From the NCBI RefSeq assembly GCF_001659985.1, contig NZ_LYCS01000009.1:1-64000 (forward strand): 64,000 nucleotides of DNA, read 5' to 3'. The notes under the pieces were generated by a model, which was not told where the DNA came from, ran no database searches, and saw only the letters and a program-made list of their open reading frames with translations. How positions within the stretch are numbered: position 1 is the stretch's first letter; every line of letters starts with the position of its first letter. Positions 17,388 to 26,244 of this stretch are shown piece after piece. Made by a program: the position numbers and the translations under genes. This DNA comes from Oceanobacillus sp. Castelsardo (GTDB lineage: Bacteria > Bacillota > Bacilli > Bacillales > Amphibacillaceae).

Positions 17388-17528
17388 ATTATGTTTAGCA
17401 CTAAAATAAAGTTCTTTTATTTAAAATTCTTTATCCATCTTGGTCTAGAAAATTAAATCAAACAGGAACACATGTTCTTAAACCGTGGTATAATAAGGGT
17501 AATATATTAAGGGAGATAGGAGATAGCC

Positions 17529-18377
17529 ATGATTAACCTAGATGAAGTTCAGTTTAACATTTTAGTTGCTAGTATTATAGGAGATGGTGAAATTACTAAA
17601 ATTTACCCCAACAGTCGAAGAATCAATAATAGCTACCGTGAACATTATGGTACGGAGCAAAAGAATTATAGATTATGGAAACAAACCTTCCTACCTGATT
17701 TGTTATACATTACACCTAAAAGTAATACTTTAAGATCCAAATCCTAAAAACTATTTACTAATTGGTATTCTTTGTTCTATGACCTAAACGATAATAAACA
17801 GATACCTCATGAACTGGTTAAACGATATACACTCCAACATTTTCTTGCTGCTCTATATATGGATGACGGATCATTAGTATTATCCAAACGTATTAATCAC
17901 CAAAAGAAAAATATATTTCTTACTCCACATATATATCTTTACCTACAAAACTACAAACCTAATAATTTGGATATATTAAAGGAACATATACAAAAGTATT
18001 TCAACATCAATCTTAAGAAAAGCAAAAGAAACGATGGATATGGTTATATTTTAAGAACAACCTCTGTTCAAGAAACCTTTAATTTTTTGGAACAAATAAA
18101 AGAAGTTACCGCAACCTGTCCTTCGATGTACTATAAAACTAACTGGGATTTCAGACTAGAAAAGGAGAAAGACAAATACGAACGACAATATCCTAACTAC
18201 AATCTGCTTGTAACTAGCTCAAACCGTTTAAGAACATATTCTGAAGAAGAAATAAAACTTCTAATTAAACTAAAAAATCAAAATCAAACAGATCAATCAA
18301 TTGCAGAAAGTATTGGTCGTTCATATTGGTCCGTGGTTTACAAACTTTCGGAGTTGCGAAGAAATGGAAAATTATAA
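17529..18377 (+). pseudogene. LAGLIDADG homing endonuclease gene with an internal stop
   Basis: Two open stretches in the same frame (17529-17747 and 17748-18377) together encode about 281 residues, interrupted by one TAA at 17745-17747. The first has a LAGLIDADG-like motif (LVASIIGDGEI), the second a clear copy (FLAALYMDDGSL); both are needed for a monomeric enzyme. The C terminus has a Myb/SANT-like helix-turn-helix (EEEIKLLIKL...DQSIAESIGRSYWSVVYKL). A CAA or AAA to TAA change would explain the stop. The enzyme would cut an intronless target site. It is free-standing, about 600 bp from the intron-bearing flagellin gene and convergent with it. AGGAGATAG and TATAAT (about 17489) precede the ATG. 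Confidence 0.85.
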
Positions 18378-18396
18378 AATAGGATATAAAATATTA

Positions 18397-18424
18397 ATGA
18401 CCTCAAATTTATTTGTGGTCTTTA
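18397..18424 (+). terminator. Terminator of the LAGLIDADG gene
   Basis: Stem GACCTCAAAT/(A)TTTGTGGTC followed by TTTAAG lies about 20 bases after the stop codon. It is short and has only a weak T tract. A gcgggggact-type repeat motif follows at about 18440. Confidence 0.6.
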
Positions 18425-18591
18425 AGCCCTTTACTTTAACACATTAAAGCAGCGGGGGACTGACAGCCGAATCACTTTCCCCATTTGCCCCAACAGAAAA
18501 GAGTAACCTCATTTTTGTTTGTTCTACTCCTAAGACTGCCAAATTCAAATGGTAGAATGATAGGATCGATTTGGTTTGCAATTCATTAACA

Positions 18592-18888
18592 TTAACCCTT
18601 TTCTAATATGGTTATCTCTCTAAGTACATCTTCGATAAATACCATACTCTCAAAAATGGGTAACAGATTATGAACATTATCTCGAAAGGTAACTAACTGA
18701 CTTTGACTAATTTCTTTATCTACTGTTTTAATCGTAATACAATCCATGTTCTTATCCTGCGAACTTAATACCCATTTATAATTAATATCAATAAAATTTC
18801 TCGGGTCTTGGGAAATATACTTCTTTTTTAATAAAAATCGATAACCATTAAACGAATAACTATACACTTCTTCATTTCTTCTAACCAA
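18592..18888 (-). CDS. Hypothetical protein downstream of flagellin
   Basis: About 98 residues, soluble, with alternating strands and helices (VYSYSFNGYRFLLKKKYI, IDINYKWVLSS, CITIKTVDKEISQSQLVTF). I do not recognise a family. TTG 18888 follows AGGTGG by five bases; GTG 18897 would add three residues. It lies just after the flagellin terminator on the same strand, so it needs its own promoter or read-through. Gene position suggests a motility link, but nothing in the sequence shows it. Confidence 0.55.
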   Translation of the reverse strand: MVRRNEEVYSYSFNGYRFLLKKKYISQDPRNFIDINYKWVLSSQDKNMDCITIKTVDKEISQSQLVTFRDNVHNLLPIFESMVFIEDVLREITILEKG

Positions 18889-18922
18889 ATCTGCCACCTA
18901 CACTTTCAATTTAGTAAAAAGA

Positions 18923-18943
18923 GACCCTAGAAAAACTAGAGTC
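18923..18943 (-). terminator. Flagellin transcript terminator
   Basis: On the minus strand the stem GACTCTAG/CTAGGGTC is followed by TCTTTTT. It lies about 20 bases after the last flagellin-like stop codon (18963) and after both intron-like elements, so transcripts should include all of them. Confidence 0.85.
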
Positions 18944-18962
18944 CCTTCCAAATAATCTAAAA

Positions 18963-19015
18963 TTAACGAAGAAGTTGTAAAACTCCTTGTGGTAATTGGT
19001 TGGCTTGCTTTGCCA
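18963..19015 (-). other. Second copy of the flagellin 3' coding end (exon 3 or relic)
   Basis: This stretch encodes LAKQANQLPQGVLQLLR plus a TAA stop once joined to a preceding T, which is a canonical flagellin C terminus. It directly follows the 3' end of intron-like element B (intron ending ...CATAG). If element B splices from after ...GCAATGT (19386) to here, the product reads QAMLAKQANQLPQG in frame. The same positions are already encoded in the upstream exon (AQSQQLPQSVLQLLR stop). It is therefore either an alternative last exon or a relic of a previous gene arrangement. Confidence 0.75.
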
Positions 19016-19385
19016 CTATGTCTTTCAATCATAGAACAGACTATATCTTCATCCATAATATTTCATGGAGCTGGGCACTTCGAACAGCTTTTGCTGCCCT
19101 ACGAGATTCATAGTCATAGCTTTTGCCTTAGACCGTATTCTCTAGTCGTTGAACCTTCTCCAGAGTTTCCTCACAGGAGCTTGGCTGCTGATTATCCATT
19201 GTTTCATCTTCATCATTTTCAAACCTTCACGCCTACCGTTTCCAGTTACATTGTGGTTGATGAAGCTTTAGGAAGTTCCAGCAATTCACCCAGTAATCCT
19301 CTTATTTGTTACCAGATAAGACGCCCTTTCAATAATCACCGTAAAAGTTGTAAAACACTTTGTGGTAATTGTTGAGATTGAGCCA
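19016..19385 (-). ncRNA. Group I intron-like element B (uncertain 5' end)
   Basis: On the minus strand the conserved group I core appears in order: P (GTGAATTGCTGGAA), Q (AATCAGCAGCC), R (GTTCAACGACTAGAG) and S (AAGATATAGTCT). GACTA of R pairs with TAGTC of S to form P7. A P2 hairpin (CTTAT...ATAAG) and a P9 hairpin (CTATG...CATAG) are visible. The 3' end is probably after CATAG at 19016. The 5' end is ambiguous: after ATGT (19386) it gives a 370-nt element and an in-frame flagellin product, whereas a CUUUU/GAAAG P1 would place it after 19343 (327 nt) with an out-of-frame product. It is related to element A in the core. It may be active or a relic. Confidence 0.8.
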
Positions 19386-21226
19386 ACATTGCTTGTGATG
19401 CTTGTGCTAAGATTGAGTTCTTAGTTTGGTTCATCATTTCTTTCGCCATCGTGCGAACATTTACTTTCATAAATGACTAGACTATATCTTCACCCTCTAA
19501 AAGTCTAGTAGGGGTCGGGCACTTCGGATTCACAATGCTGATGATCATTGTTTCACCTATGGATTTCATCATCTTATGCTTAGCCTTTAGATGGTCTATC
19601 CTAGTCGTTGAACCTTCTCCACTCTTTCAAGACAGGAGCTCGGCTGCTGATTGCCCAATCTTTTCTTTTTTCAAACCATCACGCTTGCCGTTTCCAACTA
19701 CGTTGTGGTAATAAAAGTTCTAAGGGTTTTCCAGCAATTCACCCGATAATAATCACTAGCCGTTACCAGCTAGGACGACTGTGCTTGTTACTGCGTTAAG
19801 CAGCTAAAGCATAATCAACGTCACGGATACGGGATTCTGAAGCTGTTAAGTTTTCAGAAGATGTTCCTAAGTTATTAATTGTATGTTCTAAGCGATTTTG
19901 GAATGCACCAAGCTTAGAACGCTCAGCAGATACAGTTTCAATTGCGTTATTAATCTTTGTAATGGAACGTGAGGCATCGTCTGAATTTGAAACACTAATC
20001 TTTTCTCCACCCACAACAAGGCCTAAAGCTTGTGCAGACATATCCTCAATATCAACATTCATTGTTTGATTTTCATTTGCTCCAATTTGTAATGTAGCAG
20101 ATAAATCCTTTCTAGCTGCTTTTGAATCAACAGCTTCTAACCCCTCAACCGTAACAGTTGCAGTAGATATATTACCTGTTCCTTTTGTAAATGTTGCACC
20201 ATTCCATGAAACATTTGAAGAACCGTCACCATATGTACCAGCTCTATCAACAGTGGTGGTCTCATTTCCGCCTGCATCAGTATATTTATCGGTAACTGTT
20301 AATGCTGTTGCATCTGCATTTGTACTATTTGCTTCAACAGAACTTGAACCTGCACCGAACAATACAGCTGCAGCACTTCCAGCACTAGCTGTATCTTGCT
20401 CAAATGAAACTTGGTTACCAGAAGTTTGGCTATTTGAATTAATTACCAATTGACCTTCAACAATCTCAGCAGAAGCCCCAGTAGCTTGTGTATTCACTGC
20501 ATTTACAAGATCAGCCACTGTACTATTTAAATCTAATCCTGTTAAAGTTACTTCGCTACCTTCTTCTCCAACTTTTAATCCTGCGATATCAGTAATCCCT
20601 AATTCAGAAAGTGTCTCTGTTCCATCTAAATCTGTTGCTGTACCCTTAATTTCCCCAGCGGCACCTACAGAGAATGTTATTTCATGGGTTCCAACTTTAT
20701 CGTTAGCTAGAACTCCTGATACACCTGTAACCTGAGCAGTATCACTACTCACTTTAAAATTCACTTGACCCTCTGTTACACCGGCAGTAGCTGTTCTTTC
20801 AGCACCCATAGAACCATCTAACAATTTTTTTGTATTGAATTCAGTAGTACTTGAAATTCGATCAATTTCTTCTACTAACTGATCTACTTCTTTTTGAATT
20901 TCGCCACGATCCGAATCATTTAACGTGTCGTTTGTTGCTTGAACTGATAATTCACGCATACGCTGAAGAATACTGTGAGTCTCATTCAATGCTCCTTCTG
21001 CAGTTTGAATCAATGAAATACCATCTTGTGCATTGCTTTGCGCTTGCTCCAATCCACGAATCTGACCACGCATTTTTTCAGAAATTGCAAGACCTGCTGC
21101 ATCGTCCGCTGCACTGTTAATACGAAGACCAGATGATAGCTTCTCCATTGCATTTTGTTGTGCATTATTTGCATTACCCAACTGACGATACGTGTTAAGC
21201 GCCGCAATATTGTGATTAATTCTCAT
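19336..21226 (-). CDS. hag: Flagellin, coding sequence interrupted by a group I intron
   Basis: Main filament protein. Exon 1 (21226-19814) encodes 471 residues: the conserved N-terminal D0/D1 region (MRINHNIAALNTYRQL, SSGLRINSAADDAAGLAISE), a variable Thr/Ser-rich D2/D3 middle (about residues 145-390), and D1 again up to SESRIRDVD. After GAT the reading continues only five residues to a stop, inside the intron. Exon 2 (19449-19336) resumes as MAKEMMNQTKNSILAQASQA and ends SVLQLLR with TGA. Joining them restores the usual spacing and gives 508 residues. ATG 21226 follows GGAGG. A sigma-D promoter lies upstream. The protein is exported by the flagellar apparatus without a signal peptide. Confidence 0.92.
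19450..19813 (-). ncRNA. Group I intron A in the flagellin gene
   Basis: 364 nt between the codons GAT (RIRDVD) and ATG (MAKEMM). The group I core is complete on the minus strand: P (GTGAATTGCTGGAA), Q (CAATCAGCAGCC), R (GTTCAACGACTAGG) and S (GAAGATATAGTCTAG), with P7 formed by GACTA/TAGTC, a P2 hairpin (CTAGC...GCTAG) and a P9 hairpin (CATTTA...TAAATG). The exon ends in T and the intron ends in G, as the splicing chemistry requires. P1 could form between exon CGTTGAT and intron TTAACG with one bulge. There is no open frame inside, so any homing enzyme must act in trans. Confidence 0.92.
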
Positions 21227-21424
21227 TTTTCCTACCTCCATGTGGTTGTTTTAGCAAGTCACGTCCTTGTGTCTCGCTTTAATTTATAATAACTCCATCA
21301 AGTGGAATTACTACCTAAGTAAAATTTGCTTCAAAAAAGATTCTTGAAGACTTTTCATTTGGAAATACCGGTTATTTCCTAACGTTAGGCCAGTGTAAAC
21401 ATCTTCCTGACGTCTACACAATTT

Positions 21425-21451
21425 ATATCGGATGGCTTTTAAGAAAGTTTA
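21425..21451 (-). promoter_or_regulatory. Sigma-D (flagellar) promoter of hag
   Basis: On the minus strand TAAA (21451-21448), a 15-base spacer and TCCGATAT (21432-21425) match the sigma-D consensus TAAA-N15-GCCGATAT at all but one position. It lies about 200 bases upstream of the flagellin ATG, leaving a long untranslated leader. Confidence 0.85.
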
Positions 21452-21579
21452 ATAGTTTTTAATAAAATTTTATTTATCCTTATAAATTCTTTTTAAACCC
21501 CATCATTCCATTGCTGCTAAATAAAACAAATAGTATAGTTGACTATAATTATTAATAACTTTATAAAAGGAAGATAAAC

Positions 21580-21876
21580 ATGAAGAATATCCATAACGTA
21601 GCATCTATGTATTCAACGGAATCTGGTAAAAATAATTCACCCATAATGGATCAAGATGACAAAAATTTTCTAGAAGAACAAATTGAATGGTGTAAACAAC
21701 AGGATCTCATATTAGAAAAAATCGAGATGAGGCTTCGTGAAATGAGAAGGCTAGCAGAGTATTCTATTAAACATAACCTCACTTCAATAGAAATCGAACA
21801 ATTAAATAATCAATTAAACGATTTGAAAGACGAAGTGCATGTTTTACAAAAGAAACTACAGACTGTTACCCATTAG
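21580..21876 (+). CDS. Small coiled-coil protein resembling a flagellin D1 segment
   Basis: 98 residues, helical, no membrane segment. The stretch LEKIEMRLREMRRLAEYSIK, followed by a T-S turn and a second helix (EIEQLNNQLNDLKDEV), parallels flagellin's LNETHSILQRMRELSVQATN, turn, and EIQKEVDQLVEEID. It could be a truncated flagellin-like protein or a flagellin-binding factor. AAAGGAAG precedes the ATG. It is divergent from hag, with a strong bidirectional terminator after it. No other function can be read. Confidence 0.6.
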   Translation: MKNIHNVASMYSTESGKNNSPIMDQDDKNFLEEQIEWCKQQDLILEKIEMRLREMRRLAEYSIKHNLTSIEIEQLNNQLNDLKDEVHVLQKKLQTVTH

Positions 21877-21940
21877 AATAGTTAAACCACACTCGTCAAT
21901 TGAGTGGTTAATTTCATTATGTTGCTTCTAAAATTAGAGC

Positions 21941-21972
21941 AAAAAAGTCGATCAGACCCGATCGACTTTTTT
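21941..21972. terminator. Bidirectional terminator between the small coiled-coil gene and the chemoreceptor gene
   Basis: A 13-bp perfect stem (AAAAAAGTCGATC/GATCGACTTTTTT) with a short loop, flanked by A and T runs. It serves the converging genes on both strands. Confidence 0.95.
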
Positions 21973-21985
21973 CAAATTCCTATAA

Positions 21986-23680
21986 CTATAATTTAAATCT
22001 CCTAATCATCCCATTCAATTCTTCCGCCAATCTAGCTAACTCATTCGCACTTTCCGCAACTTCTTCCATGGAGCTGCTTGTTTGTTGGGTGGATGCGGAT
22101 GTTTGTTCAATGCCTGCTGCGGATTCTTCGGAGATGGCAGCGACTTCTTGAATGGAGCTATTCATTCCTTGGCCAATTTCTGTAAGGTTGGACATATTAG
22201 CTGTAATCATTTGGATGCTAGTAGCCATATCGGTTACGGAGTTTCTAATTCCATTGAATTTTTCTCCAGTTAATTGAATTTGGCTAGTTCCTCGTTCTAC
22301 TTCTTCATATCCACCTTGTAATGATTGTGTCACTGTGCTAATTTCCTTTTGAATATTATCTACTATTGTTGAAATATCCGTTACCGAATCGCCTACTTGC
22401 TCTGCTAGTTTTCTAACTTCATCAGCAACTACAGCAAATCCTCGTCCTTGCTCACCAGCCCTGGCCGCTTCAATTGCTGCATTTAGCGCTAATAGGTTCG
22501 TTTGGTCAGCAATATCTTTGATGACAAATACTAATTTAGAAATTTCCTCCGATTGTTTGTTTAGGCCTTGTACCTTTTGTACAGAGTTTTGAACAATCTG
22601 ATCAATATTTTCCATTTGACTTCTAGAAGATTCCATCAATTTAGATCCTTCTTGAGTCATTTCTAAAACTTCATCCGATTCTACTTGTACCTTTTCGCCG
22701 TTTGCATTTGTTTCCTCAATTTTATTCATATATGTATCCATTTGGGAAGACAATTCGGTGGAATGGTTGGATTGTGTTTCCGATCCGGATGCAAGTTCTT
22801 CCATCGTAACGGAAATTTGCTCGGTACCCATTTTCACTTCATTAGCAGATTGCGTCAATTCCTCGCTTCGACTCGAAACAGTTTCCGTTACATGGGATAC
22901 CTGTTGAACCATATTTCGTAGATTTTCTGTCATTTTATTAGTTGAATTTGCTAGTTTTCCAATTTCATCATTTCCATCATAATCGATACGCTCTACTGTT
23001 AAATCGTTATTTGCCACCATTTCACTTACTTCCACAACTTTCATTAAGTTACGTGAAATAATTCGACTAACATATAGAACAAGAACGATACCGATAATAG
23101 TAGAAATAATTACTGCAAAAACTTGAATTTTAAGAGCGACGTCTTTACTATTTAGAGCTTCAGAAGCCGTTTTAACACGTTCATCATCGACAATGGTAAG
23201 AAGGCTATCTAATAAATCCACTGTCTGGGAACGTATTTCATTCGCATTTGCTACATAACTTATTGCTTCAGCTTCTTTTCCATCATTCATCGCTGAAACA
23301 ATATCATCAAATAGTGAATTTAGTTCTTCATCGTTTGAAGTAATTTCCTCAAATAAACTTTTCTGTTCTGGTGTATACATTCGATCTTGAAGTTCACTTT
23401 CTAATGTATCGAACTTTTCCTTACGTGTGTTAAATTCTTCGATTAAATTCGGATTCTGGTCTTGAACATATTGAACAACACGAATCCCCTTTCCGCGCTC
23501 CAACGAACCCATTTCGGTTATTTTAACCGCACGCTCTCCTCTTAGTTTCATAACATCAACCTTTTCTCCCACATCCATAATGGAAAGGGATGTAAAGACT
23601 GATGATATAACAAAACAAATAATAACGATAGCTAGGATTAAACCATACTTCCAGCCAATATTTATATTTCTAAATTTCAT
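21986..23680 (-). CDS. Methyl-accepting chemotaxis protein
   Basis: 564-residue transmembrane chemoreceptor. First membrane helix about residues 11-32, a periplasmic-side helical sensor domain of the four-helix-bundle type (about 33-180), second helix about 183-206, a HAMP domain ([20 protein letters not shown]), then the long cytoplasmic signalling coiled coil with the hairpin tip [18 protein letters not shown] for CheA/CheW contact. The ligand is unknown. The ATG follows GAGGAGG. It is a single gene near flagellin and controls swimming bias. Confidence 0.95.
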   Translation of the reverse strand: MKFRNINIGWKYGLILAIVIICFVISSVFTSLSIMDVGEKVDVMKLRGERAVKITEMGSLERGKGIRVVQYVQDQNPNLIEEFNTRKEKFDTLESELQDRMYTPEQKSLFEEITSNDEELNSLFDDIVSAMNDGKEAEAISYVANANEIRSQTVDLLDSLLTIVDDERVKTASEALNSKDVALKIQVFAVIISTIIGIVLVLYVSRIISRNLMKVVEVSEMVANNDLTVERIDYDGNDEIGKLANSTNKMTENLRNMVQQVSHVTETVSSRSEELTQSANEVKMGTEQISVTMEELASGSETQSNHSTELSSQMDTYMNKIEETNANGEKVQVESDEVLEMTQEGSKLMESSRSQMENIDQIVQNSVQKVQGLNKQSEEISKLVFVIKDIADQTNLLALNAAIEAARAGEQGRGFAVVADEVRKLAEQVGDSVTDISTIVDNIQKEISTVTQSLQGGYEEVERGTSQIQLTGEKFNGIRNSVTDMATSIQMITANMSNLTEIGQGMNSSIQEVAAISEESAAGIEQTSASTQQTSSSMEEVAESANELARLAEELNGMIRRFKL

Positions 23681-23898
23681 ATTTAACCTCCTCGTAAATA
23701 ATTAGATACTAATTCTAATTACCTGTTTTTGGTTTTAAGCAAATACAATGGTATTACTTTTGACCTACTAATTCAATCTTTTTCTATAAATTATTATTAC
23801 TTCATGATAACTATGTATCGAATATTCGCTCATTTTTTACTTACATTCTTATTTGTGATAATAGATATAAAGCCCACCTACCAGATCCAACGCAAAAA

Positions 23899-23929
23899 AA
23901 TGCCTCCTCCCTAAAAGGAAGAAGGCATT
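23899..23929. terminator. Terminator after the catechol dioxygenase gene
   Basis: Stem AATGCCTCCTCC/GGAAGAAGGCATT (with mismatches) around a short loop, with A and T runs at the two ends. It lies 10 bases past the minus-strand stop codon. Confidence 0.85.
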
Positions 23930-23938
23930 TCACATTCT

Positions 23939-24925
23939 TTATTTATTTACCACAGGCGCTTTCACATTCGGAGTTCCATACTTAAAGTATGAATCTGGTA
24001 GTGGCGCACCGTAGAAGATAATTGCTTTTTCTAATTGAGCCTCTGTCCATGTTACTGGTTTCCAGTCCGGATCAAAGATGAGGTATCCAGAGTCCCCGAA
24101 TAATTCTACACGGTTTCCACCTGGTTCAAATACATACATACATAACGCTTGGGATACCCCATGTTTTAGAGGACCTGCTTCAATCTTAATATCGTGTTCG
24201 GTTAGTACTTCAGAAAGATCATTTAGATGTTGAGGGAATCCATACCAGAATGCAAGGTGGTGCATTTTGCCAAGTCCTTGTTCTCGTGTAGACGCATCCT
24301 CCATAAATGCTAACTCATGAACTAACGGACTAACACTTAACCAAGAACCAATTTCTGATCCGTCATTTCTTACTACACGTTCTCTTAATCTAAAGCCAAG
24401 GTCATCCATCATAAAGTTTTTATTTCTTGTTACATTACTAGACATTAAGTTCACATGATCTAGACGACGTACCGGAACACCTGAAAGTGGACGCTTTTGT
24501 GGTCGGTTCACTAAAATCGTTGATTGACTTTCATCGGCTTGGAAATAATCTACATCCCAAAGAATTTCCATGTTATGGTTATCTGGAGTAACAAATTGGT
24601 AAGCTGCACCATGACCAAGGTCGCCATCAATCCACCCTTTACCTGCACCAGACTTTTCTAGTTCTTTTACTCTTCTTTCCAAAGCTTCTTTAGAACTAGC
24701 TCTCCAGCTAACGTGACCTAATCCCGGCTCATTTCTTTCTGTCACTTTTAATGTATGGTGATATAAATCTTCATACGCACGAAGGTAAACCGATTGACCT
24801 TCTCTAGCCGTTTCTTGTAGACCTAATACATTCTTGAAAAACCACAATGTACCATCTGGATCTGGAGTATACATCTCCACGTGAGCTAATTGTGCAACAT
24901 CAAACTTTTTCAATTCCCTTTCCAT
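23939..24925 (-). CDS. Catechol 2,3-dioxygenase (class I extradiol, VOC fold)
   Basis: 328 residues in two vicinal-oxygen-chelate modules (about 10-130 and 150-290). It opens the catechol ring next to the hydroxyls, giving 2-hydroxymuconate semialdehyde. The iron ligands in the second module are visible: His in RRLDHVNLM, His in [10 protein letters not shown], Glu in NRVELFGD. The end of the catabolic operon (tautomerase) lies 265 bases upstream, and the gap holds a possible promoter (TATAAT on the minus strand near 25020) and a 17-bp IclR-type motif, so it can be transcribed on its own. It feeds the same intermediate as the protocatechuate branch encoded 11-14 kb away. Confidence 0.92.
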   Translation of the reverse strand: MERELKKFDVAQLAHVEMYTPDPDGTLWFFKNVLGLQETAREGQSVYLRAYEDLYHHTLKVTERNEPGLGHVSWRASSKEALERRVKELEKSGAGKGWIDGDLGHGAAYQFVTPDNHNMEILWDVDYFQADESQSTILVNRPQKRPLSGVPVRRLDHVNLMSSNVTRNKNFMMDDLGFRLRERVVRNDGSEIGSWLSVSPLVHELAFMEDASTREQGLGKMHHLAFWYGFPQHLNDLSEVLTEHDIKIEAGPLKHGVSQALCMYVFEPGGNRVELFGDSGYLIFDPDWKPVTWTEAQLEKAIIFYGAPLPDSYFKYGTPNVKAPVVNK

Positions 24926-25053
24926 GACAAATTCCCCCTATTTATTTAAATTCTCATCTATGGTAACGTTTCCATTTTATTTTTGAAAGTTACCTAGATA
25001 ATTAAACCTCTTAACTCTATTATAATGAATAACTATGTAATAGAAACCAAATT

Positions 25054-25070
25054 GTTCCTCTATAAGGAAC
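25054..25070. promoter_or_regulatory. IclR-type operator motif upstream of catechol dioxygenase
   Basis: GTTCCTCTATAAGGAAC, a near-perfect palindrome. It is the most symmetric of four 17-bp copies in the cluster (others at 30543, 30661, 38629). It sits just upstream of a possible -35 region (TTTCTA, 16 bases from TATAAT), a position suited to activation. The assignment to the local IclR protein is inference. Confidence 0.7.
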
Positions 25071-25087
25071 ATTCCAAAAATTTTAGT

Positions 25088-25149
25088 GATAAAGAAGACT
25101 CGGTTCAGGTGGAGTTTTTGTAACGCCGCGTAGATAAATTAATTTATAG
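25088..25149 (+). repeat. Dispersed 62-bp repeat, copy 1
   Basis: The sequence starting gataaagaagact and including ggtggagttttt and aacgccgcgtagataaa recurs at 51292-51353 with about 85% identity. Both copies are intergenic and lie next to promoters. There is no coding capacity. Confidence 0.85.
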
Positions 25150-25190
25150 TGATAGGAGACTCTACATTAGAATCTACCTATCACTATCTC

Positions 25191-25382
25191 CTACCTGCCT
25201 AAATTCTTAACACTTGTTCCACCAATGGCCCAATGTGTTTTCGGTACTTCATTAACAACTACACGTACATTTTCTTTCGGAGAATCCAATGATTCACTAA
25301 CTGCATTTGTAACATTTTCCATCATCGCATCTATTTTTTCTTGGGATCTGCCTTCCATAATTGAAATTTGAACGAGTGGCAT
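25191..25382 (-). CDS. 4-Oxalocrotonate tautomerase
   Basis: 63-residue tautomerase subunit. The sequence starts MPLVQISIMEGRS, giving the catalytic N-terminal Pro after Met removal, and the family Arg is present (EGRSQEKIDAM). It converts the enol 2-hydroxymuconate to the keto form (4-oxalocrotonate) before decarboxylation; active enzymes are hexamers. GGAGGGCTCGTA precedes the ATG. It is the last gene of the meta-pathway operon, 27 bases after the decarboxylase gene. Confidence 0.93.
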   Translation of the reverse strand: MPLVQISIMEGRSQEKIDAMMENVTNAVSESLDSPKENVRVVVNEVPKTHWAIGGTSVKNLGR

Positions 25383-25409
25383 TACGAGCCCTCCTATCTT
25401 GATTGTAAT

Positions 25410-26210
25410 TTATTCCTTAACGAAAAAGGAAACGTCTCCAATTCCACCAATTTTTAATTGGACAAAATCGCCAGGTGAGAGCATAACAGCTGCTGTTAGA
25501 CCACCAGTTAAAATCGGTTCGCCAGCTTTTACTTTTTCCCCTTTTTCCGCTAACATGTTTGCTAGTCTAGCAACGGAATTAGCTGGATGACCTAGTACCG
25601 CTGCACCAGCTCCTAAAGCTTTGATTTCTCCGTTAATGGATAAAGTTGCACCAACGACATCTAATTCCAAATTATCAGGTCTTTTCAGAGTAGTACCAAA
25701 TACCGCTCCTGCTGCAGATGTATTATCCGCAATCACGTCCGGCAATGTGAAGTTAAAGTTTTCGTAACGACTATCAATAATCTCAATCGCCGGGAAAACA
25801 TATTCTGTTGCCGCAAGTACGTCTAATGCGGTTACATTCGGTCCTTCTAAATCTCTTGATAGAACAAATCCAATCTCAGGTTCTACTTTTGGATGAATAT
25901 AGTCTGAAATCGAAATGGAGTCTCCCTCATTAACGACCATATAATCAAATACATAACCATAAATCGGGTCATCTACATTCATTTGTTTCATTTTCGCTTC
26001 ACTAGTAATCCCCATTTTTGGTCCAACAATTGTCTTGCCTTCTTCTAACTTTTGTCTTACTAATTCTTCCTGTACTAAATATGCCTCTTCAATAGAAAGC
26101 TCTGGGTACAATTCAGCAGTAATTTTTGTAATTTCACGTCTTTCTTTTTCTGCGCTATGTGTATAATTCGCAAGTTCCTTAATTAAATTAGTATCCATTT
26201 TAGTAACCAT
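25410..26210 (-). CDS. dmpH: 4-Oxalocrotonate decarboxylase
   Basis: 266 residues of the fumarylacetoacetase/hydratase-decarboxylase family. It decarboxylates 4-oxalocrotonate to 2-hydroxypenta-2,4-dienoate using a divalent metal. Subfamily markers separate it from the hydratase: [24 protein letters not shown] with metal-binding Glu residues, [12 protein letters not shown], and [19 protein letters not shown]. The ATG follows AGGAGG by six bases. The partner hydratase is encoded two genes upstream; the two enzymes form a complex in the well-studied pathway. Confidence 0.9.
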   Translation of the reverse strand: MVTKMDTNLIKELANYTHSAEKERREITKITAELYPELSIEEAYLVQEELVRQKLEEGKTIVGPKMGITSEAKMKQMNVDDPIYGYVFDYMVVNEGDSISISDYIHPKVEPEIGFVLSRDLEGPNVTALDVLAATEYVFPAIEIIDSRYENFNFTLPDVIADNTSAAGAVFGTTLKRPDNLELDVVGATLSINGEIKALGAGAAVLGHPANSVARLANMLAEKGEKVKAGEPILTGGLTAAVMLSPGDFVQLKIGGIGDVSFFVKE

Positions 26211-26244
26211 TTTCAGCCTCCTGATTGCTTTTTGAACAACCTTT

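Noticed and set aside
18989-19799. Open frames on the plus strand across the flagellin 3' region
   Set aside because: They lie antisense to the group I introns and exon 2, have no ribosome sites and no recognisable protein features.
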